Assembly (NCBI RefSeq): GCF_029227915.1
Contig: NC_079888.1
Span: 1,302,001-1,366,000 of the forward strand
Length of the DNA stretch: 64,000 bases
DNA from: Hydractinia symbiolongicarpus
Lineage: Eukaryota > Cnidaria > Hydrozoa > Anthoathecata > Hydractiniidae
Direction: 5' to 3'
The notes beneath the pieces were generated by a model. It made no database searches. It was not told the origin of the DNA and saw nothing but the letters and a program-made list of their open reading frames with translations. Below, piece by piece: positions 1 to 15,400 of this stretch (positions are counted from its first letter, which is position 1; the number at the start of each line of letters is the position of its first letter). The translations under genes and the position numbers were made by a program.

Positions 1-2612
1 ATTGAAGCGCTACCACAGGGTCCAGTGTAATCGCTGAGTTCCGGCAATCATGTCGAGTTAAAAAGAATGTTATTTCTTGGAGTCCAATTGGCTGATTTAT
101 CACATTTATAAGGTCACAGTCAAAAAACAGTTCAACTAAGTCCCACAGTCAATCGGTTCACCGTTAAAAGCGATACAACTTAGTAATATCGGAACAAAAT
201 CAATAAATACATGTTGGTACGAATATGTGACGCAACCGTTGTAACTCAAACGGATTGACACCGTTAAAAAGACAATGAAATGTAGTGTTTGAAACTGTCT
301 CTATTTCTTCAGCGTGAACTAACGGATAGGGTTGGTCCCACAGTAAAAAATGACTTATTAATCGAAATTTTTAAATGAAGCGCTACCACAGGGTCCAGTG
401 TAATCACTGAGTTCCGGGAATCATGTCGAGTTAAAAAGAGTGTTATTTCTTTGTGTTCAATTGGCTCATTTATCGCATTTATAAGGTCACAGTCCAGAAA
501 CAGTTCAATTAATTCCCTCAGTCAATCGTTTCACTTTTAAAAGCGATACAACTTAGTAAGATCGGAACAAATCGCTAAATACATGTTGGTACGAATACGT
601 GACGTAATCGTTGTAACTCAAACGGATTGACACCGTTAGAAAGTCAATGAAATGTAGTTTTTGAAACTGTCTCTATTTCTTCAGCGCGAACCTCATTTAT
701 CACATTTATAAGGTCACAGTCCAGAATCAGTTCAATTAAGTCTCACAGTCAATCGTTTCACATTTAAGAGCGATACAACTTAGTAATATCGGAAAAAATC
801 GCTAAATACATGTTGGTACGAATATGTGAAGCAACCGTTGTAACTCAAACGGATTGACACCGTTAAAAAGACAATGAAATGTAGTTTTTGAAACTGTCTC
901 TATTTCTTCAGCGTGAACTAACGGCTAGGATTGGTCCCACAGTAAAAAATGACTTATTAATCTTAATTTTTGAATGAAGCGCTACCACAGGGTCCAGTGT
1001 AATCGCTGAGTTCCGGGAATCACGTCAAGTTAAAAAGAATGTTATTTCTTTGTGTTCAATTGGCTCATTTATCGCATTTATAAGGTCACAGTCCAGAAAC
1101 AGTTCAATTAATTCCCACAGTCAATCGTTTCACTTTTAAAAGCGATACAACTTAGTAAGATCGGAACAAATTGCTAAATACATGTTGGTACGAATACGTG
1201 ACGTAATCGTTGTAACTCAAACGGATTGACACCGTTAGAAAGTCAATGAAATGTAGTTTTTGAAACTGTCCCTATTTCTTCAGCGCGAACTAACGGCAAG
1301 GTTTGGTCCCACAGTAAAAAATGACTTATTTATCTAAATTTTTAAATGAAGCGCTACCACAGGGTCCAGTGTAATCGTTGAGCTCCGGCAATCATGTCAA
1401 GTTAAAAAGAATGTTATTTCTTGGAGTCCAATTGGCTCATTTATCACATTTATAAGGTCACAGTCCAGATTTAATTCAATTAAGTCCCACAATCAATCGT
1501 TTCACTTATAAAAGCGATACAACTTAGTAATATCGGAAAAAATTGCTAAATACATGTTGGTACGAATATGTGACGCAACCGTTGTAACTCAAACGAATTG
1601 ACACCGTTAAGAAGACAATGAAATGTAGTGTTTGAAACTGCCTCTATTTCTTCAGCGTGAACTAATGGCTAGGATTATTTCCACAGTAAAAAATGACTTA
1701 TTAATCTTAATTTTTAAATGAAGCGCTACCACAGCGCCCAGTGTATCCGCTGAGTTCCAGCAATCATGTCAAATTAAGAAGATTGTTATTTCTTTGTGTT
1801 CAATTGGCTCATTTATCGCATTTATAAGGTCACAGTCCAGAAACAGTTCAATTAATTCCCTCAGTCAATCGTTTCACTTTTAAAAGCGATACAACTTAGT
1901 AAGATCGGAACAAATCGCTAAATACATGTTGGTACGAATACGTGACGTAATCGTTGTAACTCAAACGGATTGACACCGTTAGAAAGTCAATGAAATGTAG
2001 TTTTTGAAACTGTCTCTATTTCTTCAGCGCGAACCTCATTTATCACATTTATAAGGTCACAGTCCAGAATCAGTTCAATTAAGTCCCACAGTCAATCGTT
2101 TCACATTTAAGAGCGATACAACTTAGTAATATCGGAAAAAATCGCTAAATACATGTTGGTACGAATATGTGAAGCAACCGTTGTAACTCAAACGGATTGA
2201 CACCGTTAAAAAGACAATGAAATGTAGTTTTTGAAACTGTCTCTATTTCTTCAGCGTGAACTAACGGCTAGGATTGGTCCCACAGTAAAAAATAACTTAT
2301 TAATCTTAATTTTTGAATGAAGCGCTACCACAGGGTCCAGTGTAATCGCTGAGTTCCGGGAATCACGTCAAGTTAAAAAGAATGTTATTTCTTTGTGTTC
2401 AATTGGCTCATTTATCGCATTTATAAGGTCACAGTCCAGAAACAGTTCAATTAATTCCCACAGTCAATCGTTTCACTTTTAAAAGCGATACAACTTAGTA
2501 AGATCGGAACAAATCGCTAAATACATGTTGGTACGAATACGTGACGTAATCTTTGTAACTCAAACGGATTGACACCGTTAGAAAGTCAATGAAATGTAGT
2601 TTTTGAAACTGT
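1..2612 (+). repeat. Intra-array duplication block, copy A
   Basis: This block of about seven monomers, including truncated ones, matches 6753-9364 almost base for base at a constant offset of ~6752 bp. Shared private variants include the ATTGAAGCG start, the AATCAATAAATAC variant near 200, AAAAATAACTT near 2288 and the ATCTTTGTAAC variant near 2549. The match begins at base 1, so it probably continues left of the window. Confidence 0.85.
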
Positions 2613-5600
2613 GTCTATTACTTCAGCACGAACCTCATTTTTCACATTTATAAGGTCACAGTCCAGAATCAGTTCAATTAATTCCCACAGTCAATCGTTT
2701 CACTTTTAAGAGCGATACAACTTAGTAATATCGGAAAAAATCGCTAAATACATGTTGGTACGAATATGTGAAGCAACCGTTGGAACTCAAACGGATTGAC
2801 ACCGTTAGAAAGTCAATGAAAGGTAGTTTTTGAAACTATCTCTATTTCTCCAGCGTGAACTAACGGATAGGATTGGTCCAACAGTAAAAAAATGACTTAT
2901 TTATCGAAATTTTTAAATGAAGGGCTACCACAGGGTCCAGTGTAATCGCTGAGTTCCGGCAATCATAACGAGTAAAAAAGAATGTTATTTCTTGGAGTTC
3001 AATTGGCTCATTTATCACATTTATAAGGTCACAGTCCAGAAATAGTTCAATTAATTCCCACAGTCAATCGTTTCACTTTTAAAAGCGATACAACTTAGTA
3101 ATATCGGAAAAAATCGCTAAATGCATTTTGGTACGAATATGTGAAGCAACCGTTGTAACCCTAACGGATTGACACCGTTGGAAAGTCAATGAAATATAGT
3201 TTCTGAAACAGTCTCTATTTCTTCAGCGCGAACTAACGGCTAGGATAGGTCCCACAGTAAAAAATGACTTATTTATCTAAAGTTTTAAATGAAGCGCTAA
3301 CGCAGGGTCCAGTGTAATCGCTGAGTTCCAGCAATCATGTCAAATTAAAAAGAATGTCATTCCTTGGAGTCCAATTGGCTCATTTATCACATTTATAAGA
3401 TCACAGTCCAGAATCAGTTTAATTAAGTCCCACAGTCAATCGTTTCACTGTTAAAAGCGATACAACTTAGTAATATCGGAACAAAATCACTAAATACAGG
3501 TTGGTACGAATATGTGACGCAACCGTTGTAACTGAAACGGATTGACACCGTTAAAAAGACAATGAAATGTAGTTTTTGAAACTGTCTCTATTCCTTTAGC
3601 GGGAACTAACGGATAGGATTGGTCCCACAGTAAAAGTGACTTATTTAACGAATTTTTTAAATGAAGCGCTACCACAGGGTCCAGTGTAATCGCTGAGTTC
3701 CGGGAATCATGTCGAGTTAAAAAGAATGTTATTTCTGGGAGTTCAATTGGCTCATTTATCGCATTTATAAGGTCTCAGTCCGGAAACAGTTCAATTAATT
3801 CCCACAGTCAATCGTTTCACTTTTAAAAGCGATACAACTTAGTAAGATCGGAACAAATTGCTAAATACATGTTGGTACGAATACGTGACGTAATCGTTGT
3901 AACTCAAACGGATTGACACCGTTAGAAAGTCAATGAAATGTAGTTTTTGAATCTGTCCCTATTTCTTCAGCGCGAACTAACGGCTAGGTTTGGTCCAACA
4001 GTAAAAAATGACTTATTTATCTAAATTTTTAAATGAAGCGCTACCACAGGGTCCAGTGTAATCGTTGAGTTCCGGCAATCATGTCAAGTTAAAAAGAATG
4101 TTATTTCTTGGAGTCCAATTGGCTCATTTATCAAATTTATAAGGTCACAGTCCAGATTTAATTCAATTAAGTCCCACAGTCAATCGTTTCACTTATAAAA
4201 GCGATACAACTTAGTAATATCGGAAAAAATCGCTAAATACATGTTGGTACGAATATGTGAAGCAACCGTTGTAACCCTAACGGATTGACACCGTTGGAAA
4301 GTCAATGAAATATAGTTTCTGAAACAGTCTCTATTTCTTTAACGCGAACTAACGGCTAGGATAGGTCCCACAGTAAAAAATGACTTATTTATCTAAAGTT
4401 TTAAATGAAGCGCTAACGCAGGGTCCAGTGTAATCGCTGAGTTCCAGCAATCATGTCAAATTAAAAAGAATGTCATTCCTTGGAGTCCAATTGGCTCATT
4501 TATCACATTTATAAGATCACAGTCCAGAATCAGTTCAATTAAGTCCCACCGTCAATTGTTTTACTTTTAAAAGCGATACAACTTAGTAATATCGGAAAAA
4601 ATCGCTAAATACATGTTGGTTCGAATATGTGAAGCAACCGTTGTAAATCAAACGAATTGACACCGTTAGAAAGTCAATGAAAGGTAGTTTTTCAAACTGT
4701 CTCTATTTCTTCCGCGTGAACTAGCGGATAGGATTGGTCCCACAGTAAAGAACAACTTATTTATCTTAATTTTTAAACAAAGCGCTCCCACAGCGCCCAG
4801 TGTAATCGCTGAGTTCCGGCAATCATTTCGAGTTAAAAAGAATGTTAATTCTTTGAGTCCAATTGGCTCATTTATCACATTTGTCAGGTCACTGTTCAGA
4901 ATCAATTCAACTAAGTCCCACAGTCAATCGGTTCACTTTTGAAAGCGATACAACTTAGTAATATCGGAAGAAAATCACTAAGTACATGTTGGTACGAATA
5001 TGTGACGCAACTGTTGTAACTCAAACGGATTGATACCGTTAGAAAGTCAATGAAAGGTAGTTTTTGAAACTGTCTCTATTTCTTCAGCGTGAACTAACGG
5101 CTAGGATTGGTCCCACAGTAAAAAATGACTTATTAATCTTAATTTTTAAATGAAGCGCTACCACACCGCCCAGTGTAATCGCTGAGTTCCAGCAATCCTG
5201 TCAAATTAAGAAGAATGTCATTCCTTGGAGTCCAATTGTCTCATTTATCACATTTCTCAGGTCACAGTCCAGAATCAGTTCAACTAAGTCCCACAGTCAA
5301 TCCGTTCACCGTTAAAAGCGATACAACTTAGTAATATCGGAACAAAAGCACTAAATACATGTTGGTACGAATATGTGAAGCAACCGTTGTAATTCAAACG
5401 GATTGACACCGTTAGAAAGTCAATGAAAGGTAGTTTTTGAAACTGTCTCTATTTTTTAGCGGGAACTAACGGATAGGATTGGTCCCACAGTAAAAAATGA
5501 CTTATTTAACGAAATTTTTAAATGAATCGCTACCACAGGGTCCAGTGTAATCTCTGAGTTCCGGGAATCATGTCGAGTTATAAAGAGTATTATTTCTTGG

Positions 5601-6752
5601 TGTTCAATTGGCTCATTTATCGCATTTATAAGGTCACAGTCCAGAAACAGTTCAATTAATTACCACAGTCAATCGTTTCACATTTAAAAGCGATACAACT
5701 TAGTAAGATCGGAACAAATCGCTAAATACATGTTGGTACGAATACGTGACGTAATCGTTGTAACTCAAACGGATTGACACCGTTAGAAAGTCAATGAAAT
5801 GTAGTTTTTGAAACTGTTTCTATTTCTTCAGTGCGAACTAACGGCTAGGATTGGTCCCACAGTAAAAAATGACTTATTTATCTAAGTTTTTAAATGAAGC
5901 GCTACCACAGGGTCCAGTGTAATCGTTGAGTTCCGGCAATCATGTCGAGTTAAAAAGAATGTTATTTCTTGGAGTCCAATTGGCTCATTTATCACATTTA
6001 TAATGTCACAGTCCAGAATCAGTTCAATTAAGTCCCACAGTAACTCGTTTCACTTTTAAAAGCGATACAACTTAGTAATATCGGAAAAAATCGCTAAATA
6101 CATGTTGGTACGAATATGTGAAGCAACCGTTGTAACTCAAACGGATTGACACCGTTAGAAAGTCAATGAAATCTAGTTTTTGAAACTGTCTCTATTTCTT
6201 CAGCGCGAACTAACGGCTAGGATTGGTGCCACAGTAAAAAATGACTTATTTATCGAAATTTTTAAATGAGGCGCTACCACAGGGTCCAGTGTAATCGCTG
6301 AGTTCCGAGAATGATGTCGAGTTAAAAAGAATGTTATTTCTTGGTGTTCAATTGGCTCATTTATCGCATTTATAAGGTCACAGTTCAGATTTAATTCAAT
6401 TAATTCCCACAGTCAATCGTTTCACTTTTAAAAGCGATACAACTTAGTAAGATCGGAACAAATCGCTAAATACATGTTGGTACGAATATGTGAAGCAACC
6501 GTTGTAACTCAAACGGATTGACCGTTAGAAAGTCAATGAAAGGTAGTTTTTTTACAACTTAGTAATATCAGAACAAAAGCACTAAATACATGTTGGTACG
6601 AATATGTGAAGCAACCGTTGTAACTCAAACGGATTGACACCGTTAGAAAGTCAATGAAAGGTAGTTTTTGAAACTGTCTCTATTTCTTTAGCGGGAACTA
6701 ACGGATAGGATTGGTCCCACAGTAAAAAATGATTTATTTATCGAAATTTTTA

Positions 6753-9364
6753 ATTGAAGCGCTACCACAGGGTCCAGTGTAATCGCTGAGTTCCGGCAAT
6801 CATTTCGAGTTAAAAAGAATGTTATTTCTTGGAGTCCAATTGGCTGATTTATCACATTTATAAGGTCACAGTCCAAAAACAGTTCAACTAAGTCCCACAG
6901 TCAATCGGTTCACCGTTAAAAGCGATACAACTTAGTAATATCGGAACAAAATCAATAAATACATGTTGGTACGAATATGTGACGCAACCGTTGTAACTCA
7001 AACGGATTGACACCGTTAAAAAGACAATGAAATGTAGTGTTTGAAACTGTCTCTATTTCTTCAGCGTGAACTAACGGATAGGGTTGGTCCCACAGTAAAA
7101 AATGACTTATTAATCGAAATTTTTAAATGAAGCGCTACCACAGGGTCCAGTGTAATCACTGAGTTCCGGGAATCATGTCGAGTTAAAAAGAGTGTTATTT
7201 CTTTGTGTTCAATTGGCTCATTTATCGCATTTATAAGGTCACAGTCCAGAAACAGTTCAATTAATTCCCTCAGTCAATCGTTTCACTTTTAAAAGCGATA
7301 CAACTTAGTAAGATCGGAACAAATCGCTAAATACATGTTGGTACGAATACGTGACGTAATCGTTGTAACTCAAACGGATTGACACCGTTAGAAAGTCAAT
7401 GAAATGTAGTTTTTGAAACTGTCTCTATTTCTTCAGCGCGAACCTCATTTATCACATTTATAAGGTCACAGTCCAGAATCAGTTCAATTAAGTCCCACAG
7501 TCAATCGTTTCACATTTAAGAGCGATACAACTTGGTAATATCGGAAAAAATCGCTAAATACATGTTGGTACGAATATGTGAAGCAACCGTTGTAACTCAA
7601 ACGGATTGACACCGTTAAAAAGACAATGAAATGTAGTTTTTGAAACTGTCTCTATTTCTTCAGCGTGAACTAACGGCTAGGATTGGTCCCACAGTAAAAA
7701 ATGACTTATTAATCTTAATTTTTGAATGAAGCGCTACCACAGGGTCCAGTGTAATCGCTGAGTTCCGGGAATCACGTCAAGTTAAAAAGAATGTTATTTC
7801 TTTGTGTTCAATTGGCTCATTTATCGCATTTATAAGGTCACAGTCCAGAAACAGTTCAATTAATTCCCACAGTCAATCGTTTCACTTTTAAAAGCGATAC
7901 AACTTAGTAAGATCGGAACAAATTGCTAAATACATGTTGGTACGAATACGTGACGTAATCGTTGTAACTCAAACGGATTGACACCGTTAGAAAGTCAATG
8001 AAATGTAGTTTTTGAAACTGTCCCTATTTCTTCAGCGCGAACTAACGGCTAGGTTTGGTCCCACAGTAAAAAATGACTTATTTATCTAAATTTTTAAATG
8101 AAGCGCTACCACAGGGTCCAGTGTAATCGTTGAGCTCCGGCAATCATGTCAAGTTAAAAAGAATGTTATTTCTTGGAGTCCAATTGGCTCATTTATCACA
8201 TTTATAAGGTCACAGTCCAGATTTAATTCAATTAAGTCCCACAATCAATCGTTTCACTTATAAAAGCGATACAACTTAGTAATATCGGAAAAAATTGCTA
8301 AATACATGTTGGTACGAATATGTGACGCAACCGTTGTAACTCAAACGAATTGACACCGTTAAGAAGACAATGAAATGTAGTGTTTGAAACTGCCTCTATT
8401 TCTTCAGCGTGAACTAATGGCTAGGATTATTTCCACAGTAAAAAATGACTTATTAATCTTAATTTTTAAATGAAGCGCTACCACAGCGCCCAGTGTATCC
8501 GCTGAGTTCCAGCAATCATGTCAAATTAAGAAGATTGTTATTTCTTTGTGTTCAATTGGCTCATTTATCGCATTTATAAGGTCACAGTCCAGAAACAGTT
8601 CAATTAATTCCCTCAGTCAATCGTTTCACTTTTAAAAGCGATACAACTTAGTAAGATCGGAACAAATCGCTAAATACATGTTGGTACGAATACGTGACGT
8701 AATCGTTGTAACTCAAACGGATTGACACCGTTAGAAAGTCAATGAAATGTAGTTTTTGAAACTGTCTCTATTTCTTCAGCGCGAACCTCATTTATCACAT
8801 TTATAAGGTCACAGTCCAGAATCAGTTCAATTAAGTCCCACAGTCAATCGTTTCACATTTAAGAGCGATACAACTTAGTAATATCGGAAAAAATCGCTAA
8901 ATACATGTTGGTACGAATATGTGAAGCAACCGTTGTAACTCAAACGGATTGACACCGTTAAAAAGACAATGAAATGTAGTTTTTGAAACTGTCTCTATTT
9001 CTTCAGCGTGAACTAACGGCTAGGATTGGTCCCACAGTAAAAAATAACTTATTAATCCTAATTTTTGAATGAAGCGCTACCACAGGGTCCAGTGTAATCG
9101 CTGAGTTCCAGGAATCACGTCAAGTTAAAAAGAATGTTATTTCTTTGTGTTCAATTGGCTCATTTATCGCATTTATAAGGTCACAGTCCAGAAACAGTTC
9201 AATTAATTCCCACAGTCAATCGTTTCACTTTTAAAAGCGATACAACTTAGTAAGATCGGAACAAATCGCTAAATAAATGTTGGTACGAATACGTGACGTA
9301 ATCTTTGTAACTCAAACGGATTGACACCGTTAGAAAGTCAATGAAATGTAGTTTTTGAAACTGT
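6753..9364 (+). repeat. Intra-array duplication block, copy B
   Basis: Second copy of the 1-2612 block, with the same order of full and truncated monomers and the same private variants. It ends where copy A continues into another truncated monomer near 2633 and this copy continues into a full one. Confidence 0.85.
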
Positions 9365-9435
9365 CTCTATTTCTTCAGCGTGAACTAACGGCTAGGATTG
9401 GTCCCACAGTAAAAAATGACTTATTTATCTAAAGT

Positions 9436-12400
9436 TTTAAATGAAGCGCTAACGCAGGGTCCAGTGTAATCGCTGAGTTCCAGCAATCATGTCAAATTAA
9501 AAAGAATGTCATTCCTTGGAGTCCAATTGTCTCATTTATCACATTTATAAGATCACAGTCCAGAATCAGTTTAATTAAGTCCCACAGTCAATCGTTTCAC
9601 TGTTAAAAGCGATACAACTTAGTAATATCGGAACAAAATCACTAAATACAGGTTGGTACGAATATGTGACGCAACCGTTGTAACTGAAACGGATTGACAC
9701 CGTTAAAAAGACAATGAAATGTAGTTTTTGAAACTGTCTCTATTTTTTAGCGGAAACTAACGGATAGGATTGGTCCCACAGTAAAAAATGACTTATTTAT
9801 CGAAATTTTTAAATGAAGCGCTACCACAGGGTCCAGTGTAATCGCTGAGATCCGGGAATCATGTCGAGTTAAAAAGAGTATTATTTCTTGCTGTTCAATT
9901 GGCTCATTTATCGCATTTATAAGGTCACAGTCCAGAAACAGTTCAATTAATTACCACAGTCAATCGTTTCACTTTTAAAAGCGATACAACTTAGTAATAT
10001 CGGAAAAAATCGCTAAATACATGTTGGTACGAATATTTGAAGCAACCGTTGTAACCCTAACGGATTGACACCGTTGGAAAGTCAATGAAATATAGTTTCT
10101 GAAACAGTCTCTATTTCTTCAACGCAAACTAACGGCTAGGATAGGTCCCACAGTAAAAAATGACTTATTTATCTAAAGTTTTAAATGAAGCGCTAACGCA
10201 GGGTCCAGTGTAATCGCTGAGTTCCAGCAATCATGTCAAATTAAAAAGAATGTCATTCCTTGGAGTCCAATTGGCTCATTTATCACATTTATAAGATCAC
10301 AGTCCAGAATCAGTTCTATTAAGTCCCACCGTCAATTGTTTTACTTTTAAAAGCGATACAACTTAGTAATATCGGAAAAAATCGCTAAATACATGTTGGT
10401 TCGAATATGTGAAGCAACCGTTGTAAATCAAACGAATTGACACCGTTAGAAAGTCAATGAAAGGTAGTTTTTCAAACTGTCTCTATTTCTTCCGCGTGAA
10501 CTAGCGGATAGGATTGGTCCCACAGTAAAGAACGACTTATTTATCTTAATTTTTAAACAAAGCGCTCCCACAGCGCCCAGTGTAATCGCTGAGTTCCGGC
10601 AATCATTTCGAGTTAAAAAGAATGTTAATTCTTTGAGTCCAATTGGCTCATTTATCACATTTGTCAGGTCACAGTTCAGAATCAATTCAACTAAGTCCCA
10701 CAGTCAATCGGTTCACTTTTAAAAGCGATACAACTTAGTAATATCGGAAGAAAATCACTAAGTACATGTTGGTACGAATATGTGACGCAACCGTTGTAAC
10801 TCAAACGGATTGATACCGTTAGAAAGTCAATGAAAGGTAGTTTTTGAAACTGTCTCTATTTCTTCAGCGTGAACTAACGGCTAGGATTGGTCCCACAGTA
10901 AAAAATGACTTATTAATCTTAATTTTTAAATGAAGCGCTAACGCAGGGTCCAGTGTAATCGCTGAGTTCCAGCAATCATGTCAAATTAAAAAGAATGTCA
11001 TTCCTTGGAGTCCAATTGTCTCATTTATCACATTTATAAGATCACAGTCCAGAATCAGTTTAATTAAGTCCCACAGTCAATCGTTTCACTGTTAAAAGCG
11101 ATACAACTTAGTAATATCGGAACAAAATCACTAAATACAGGTTGGTACGAATATGTGACGCAACCGTTGTAACTGAAACGGATTGACACCGTTAAAAAGA
11201 CAATGAAATGTAGTTTTTGAAACTGTCTCTATTTTTTAGCGGAAACTAACGGATAGGATTGGTCCCACAGTAAAAAATGACTTATTTATCGAAATTTTTA
11301 AATGAAGCGCTACCACAGGGTCCAGTGTAATCGCTGAGATCCGGGAATCATGTCGAGTTAAAAAGAGTATTATTTCTTGCTGTTCAATTGGCTCATTTAT
11401 CGCATTTATAAGGTCACAGTCCAGAAACAGTTCAATTAATTACCACAGTCAATCGTTTCACTTTTAAAAGCGATACAACTTAGTAATATCGGAAAAAATC
11501 GCTAAATACATGTTGGTACGAATATTTGAAGCAACCGTTGTAACCCTAACGGATTGACACCGTTGGAAAGTCAATGAAATATAGTTTCTGAAACAGTCTC
11601 TATTTCTTCAACGCAAACTAACGGCTAGGATAGGTCCCACAGTAAAAAATGACTTATTTATCTAAAGTTTTAAATGAAGCGCTAACGCAGGGTCCAGTGT
11701 AATCGCTGAGTTCCAGCAATCATGTCAAATTAAAAAGAATGTCATTCCTTGGAGTCCAATTGGCTCATTTATCACATTTATAAGATCACAGTCCAGAATC
11801 AGTTCAATTAAGTCCCACCGTCAATTGTTTTACTTTTAAAAGCGATACAACTTAGTAATATCGGAAAAAATCGCTAAATACATGTTGGTTCGAATATGTG
11901 AAGCAACCGTTGTAAATCAAACGAATTGACACCGTTAGAAAGTCAATGAAAGGTAGTTTTTCAAACTGTCTCTATTTCTTCCGCGTGAACTAGCGGATAG
12001 GATTGGTCCCACAGTAAAGAACGACTTATTTATCTTAATTTTTAAACAAAGCGCTCCCACAGCGCCCAGTGTAATCGCTGAGTTCCGGCAATCATTTCGA
12101 GTTAAAAAGAATGTTAATTCTTTGAGTCCAATTGGCTCATTTATCACATTTGTCAGGTCACAGTTCAGAATCAATTCAACTAAGTCCCACAGTCAATCGG
12201 TTCACTTTTAAAAGCGATACAACTTAGTAATATCGGAAGAAAATCACTAAGTACATGTTGGTACGAATATGTGACGCAACCGTTGTAACTCAAACGGATT
12301 GATACCGTTAGAAAGTCAATGAAAGGTAGTTTTTGAAACTGTCTCTATTTCTTCAGCGTGAACTAACGGCTAGGATTGGTCCCACAGTAAAAAATGACTT

Positions 12401-15400
12401 ATTAATCTTAATTTTTAAATGAAGCGCTACCACACCGCCCAGTGTAATCGCTGAGTTCCAGCAATCCTGTCAAATTAAGAAGAATGTCATTCCTTGGAGT
12501 CCAATTGTCTCATTTATCACATTTATCAGGTCACAGTCCAGAATCAGTTCAACTAAGTCCCACAGTCAATCCGTTCACCGTTAAAAGCGATACAACTTAG
12601 TAATATCGGAACAAAAGCACTAAATACATGTTGGTACGAATATGTGAAGCAACCGTTGTAAATCAAACGAATTGACACCGTTAGAAAGTCAATGAAAGGT
12701 AGTTTTTCAAACTGTCTCTATTTCTTCCGCGTGAACTAGCGGATAGGATTGGTCCCACAGTAAAGAACGACTTATTTATCTTAATTTTTAAACAAAGCGC
12801 TCCCACAGCGCCCAGTGTAATCGCTGAGTTCCGGCAATCATTTCGAGTTAAAAAGAATGTTAATTCTTTGAGTCCAATTGGCTCATTTATCACATTTGTC
12901 AGGTCACAGTTCAGAATCAATTCAACTAAGTCCCACAGTCAATCGGTTCACTTTTAAAAGCGATACAACTTAGTAATATCGGAAGAAAATCACTAAGTAC
13001 ATGTTGGTACGAATATGTGACGCAACCGTTGTAACTCAAACGGATTGATACCGTTAGAAAGTCAATGAAAGGTAGTTTTTGAAACTGTCTCTATTTCTTC
13101 AGCGTGAACTAACGGCTAGGATTGGTCCCACAGTAAAAAATGACTTATTAATCTTAATTTTTAAATGAAGCGCTACCACACCGCCCAGTGTAATCGCTGA
13201 GTTCCAGCAATCCTGTCAAATTAAGAAGAATGTCATTCCTTGGAGTCCAATTGTCTCATTTATCACATTTATCAGGTCACAGTCCAGAATCAGTTCAACT
13301 AAGTCCCACAGTCAATCCGTTCACCGTTAAAAGCGATACAACTTAGTAATATCGGAACAAAAGCACTAAATACATGTTGGTACGAATATGTGAAGCAACC
13401 GTTGTAACTCAAACGGATTGACACCGTTAGAAAGTCAATGAAAGGTAGTTTTTGAAACTGTCTCTATTTTTTAGCGGGAACTAACGGATAGGATTGGTCC
13501 CACAGTAAAAAATGACTTATTTAACGAAATTTTTAAATGAAGCGCTACCACAGGGTCCAGTGTAATCGCTGAGTTCCGGGAATCATGTCGAGTTATAAAG
13601 AGTATTATTTCTTGGTGTTCAATTGGCTCATTTATCGCATTTATAAGGTCACAGTCCAGAAACAGTTCAATTAATTACCACAGTCAATCGTTTCACTTTT
13701 AAAAGCGATACAACTTAGTAAGATCGGAACAAATCGCTAAATACATGTTGGTACGAATACGTGACGTAATCGTTGTAACTCAAACGGATTGACACCGTTA
13801 GAAAGTCAATAAAATGTAGTTTTTGAAACTGTATCTATTTCTTCAGTGCGAACTAACGGCTAGGATTGGTCCCGCAGTAAAAAATGACTTATTTATCTAA
13901 GTTTTTAAATGAAGCGCTACCACAGGGTCCAGTGTAATCGTTGAGTTCCGGCAATCATGTCGAGTTAAAAAGAATGTTATTTCTTGGAGTCCAATTGGCT
14001 CATTTATCACATTTATAAGATCACAGTCCAGAATCAGTTCAATTAAGTCCCACCGTCAATTGTTTTACTTTTAAAAGCGATACAACTTAGTAATATCGGA
14101 AAAAATCGCTAAATACATGTTGGTTCGAATATGTGAAGCAACCGTTGTAAATCAAACGAATTGACACCGTTAGAAAGTCAATGAAAGGTAGTTTTTCAAA
14201 CTGTCTCTATTTCTTCCGCGTGAACTAGCGGATAGGATTGGTCCCACAGTAAAGAACGACTTATTTATCTTAATTTTTAAACAAAGCGCTCCCACAGCGC
14301 CCAGTGTAATCGCTGAGTTCCGGCAATCATTTCGAGTTAAAAAGAATGTTAATTCTTTGAGTCCAATTGGCTCATTTATCACATTTGTCAGGTCACAGTT
14401 CAGAATCAATTCAACTAAGTCCCACAGTCAATCGGTTCACTTTTAAAAGCGATACAACTTAGTAATATCGGAAGAAAATCACTAAGTACATGTTGGTACG
14501 AATATGTGACGCAACCGTTGTAACTCAAACGGATTGATACCGTTAGAAAGTCAATGAAAGGTAGTTTTTGAAACTGTCTCTATTTCTTCAGCGTGAACTA
14601 ACGGCTAGGATTGGTCCCACAGTAAAAAATGACTTATTAATCTTAATTTTTAAATGAAGCGCTACCACACCGCCCAGTGTAATCGCTGAGTTCCAGCAAT
14701 CCTGTCAAATTAAGAAGAATGTCATTCCTTGGAGTCCAATTGTCTCATTTATCACATTTATCAGGTCACAGTCCAGAATCAGTTCAACTAAGTCCCACAG
14801 TCAATCCGTTCACCGTTAAAAGCGATACAACTTAGTAATATCGGAACAAAAGCACTAAATACATGTTGGTACGAATATGTGAAGCAACCGTTGTAAATCA
14901 AACGAATTGACACCGTTAGAAAGTCAATGAAAGGTAGTTTTTCAAACTGTCTCTATTTCTTCCGCGTGAACTAGCGGATAGGATTGGTCCCACAGTAAAG
15001 AACGACTTATTTATCTTAATTTTTAAACAAAGCGCTCCCACAGCGCCCAGTGTAATCGCTGAGTTCCGGCAATCATTTCGAGTTAAAAAGAATGTTAATT
15101 CTTTGAGTCCAATTGGCTCATTTATCACATTTGTCAGGTCACAGTTCAGAATCAATTCAACTAAGTCCCACAGTCAATCGGTTCACTTTTAAAAGCGATA
15201 CAACTTAGTAATATCGGAAGAAAATCACTAAGTACATGTTGGTACGAATATGTGACGCAACCGTTGTAACTCAAACGGATTGATACCGTTAGAAAGTCAA
15301 TGAAAGGTAGTTTTTGAAACTGTCTCTATTTCTTCAGCGTGAACTAACGGCTAGGATTGGTCCCACAGTAAAAAATGACTTATTAATCTTAATTTTTAAA

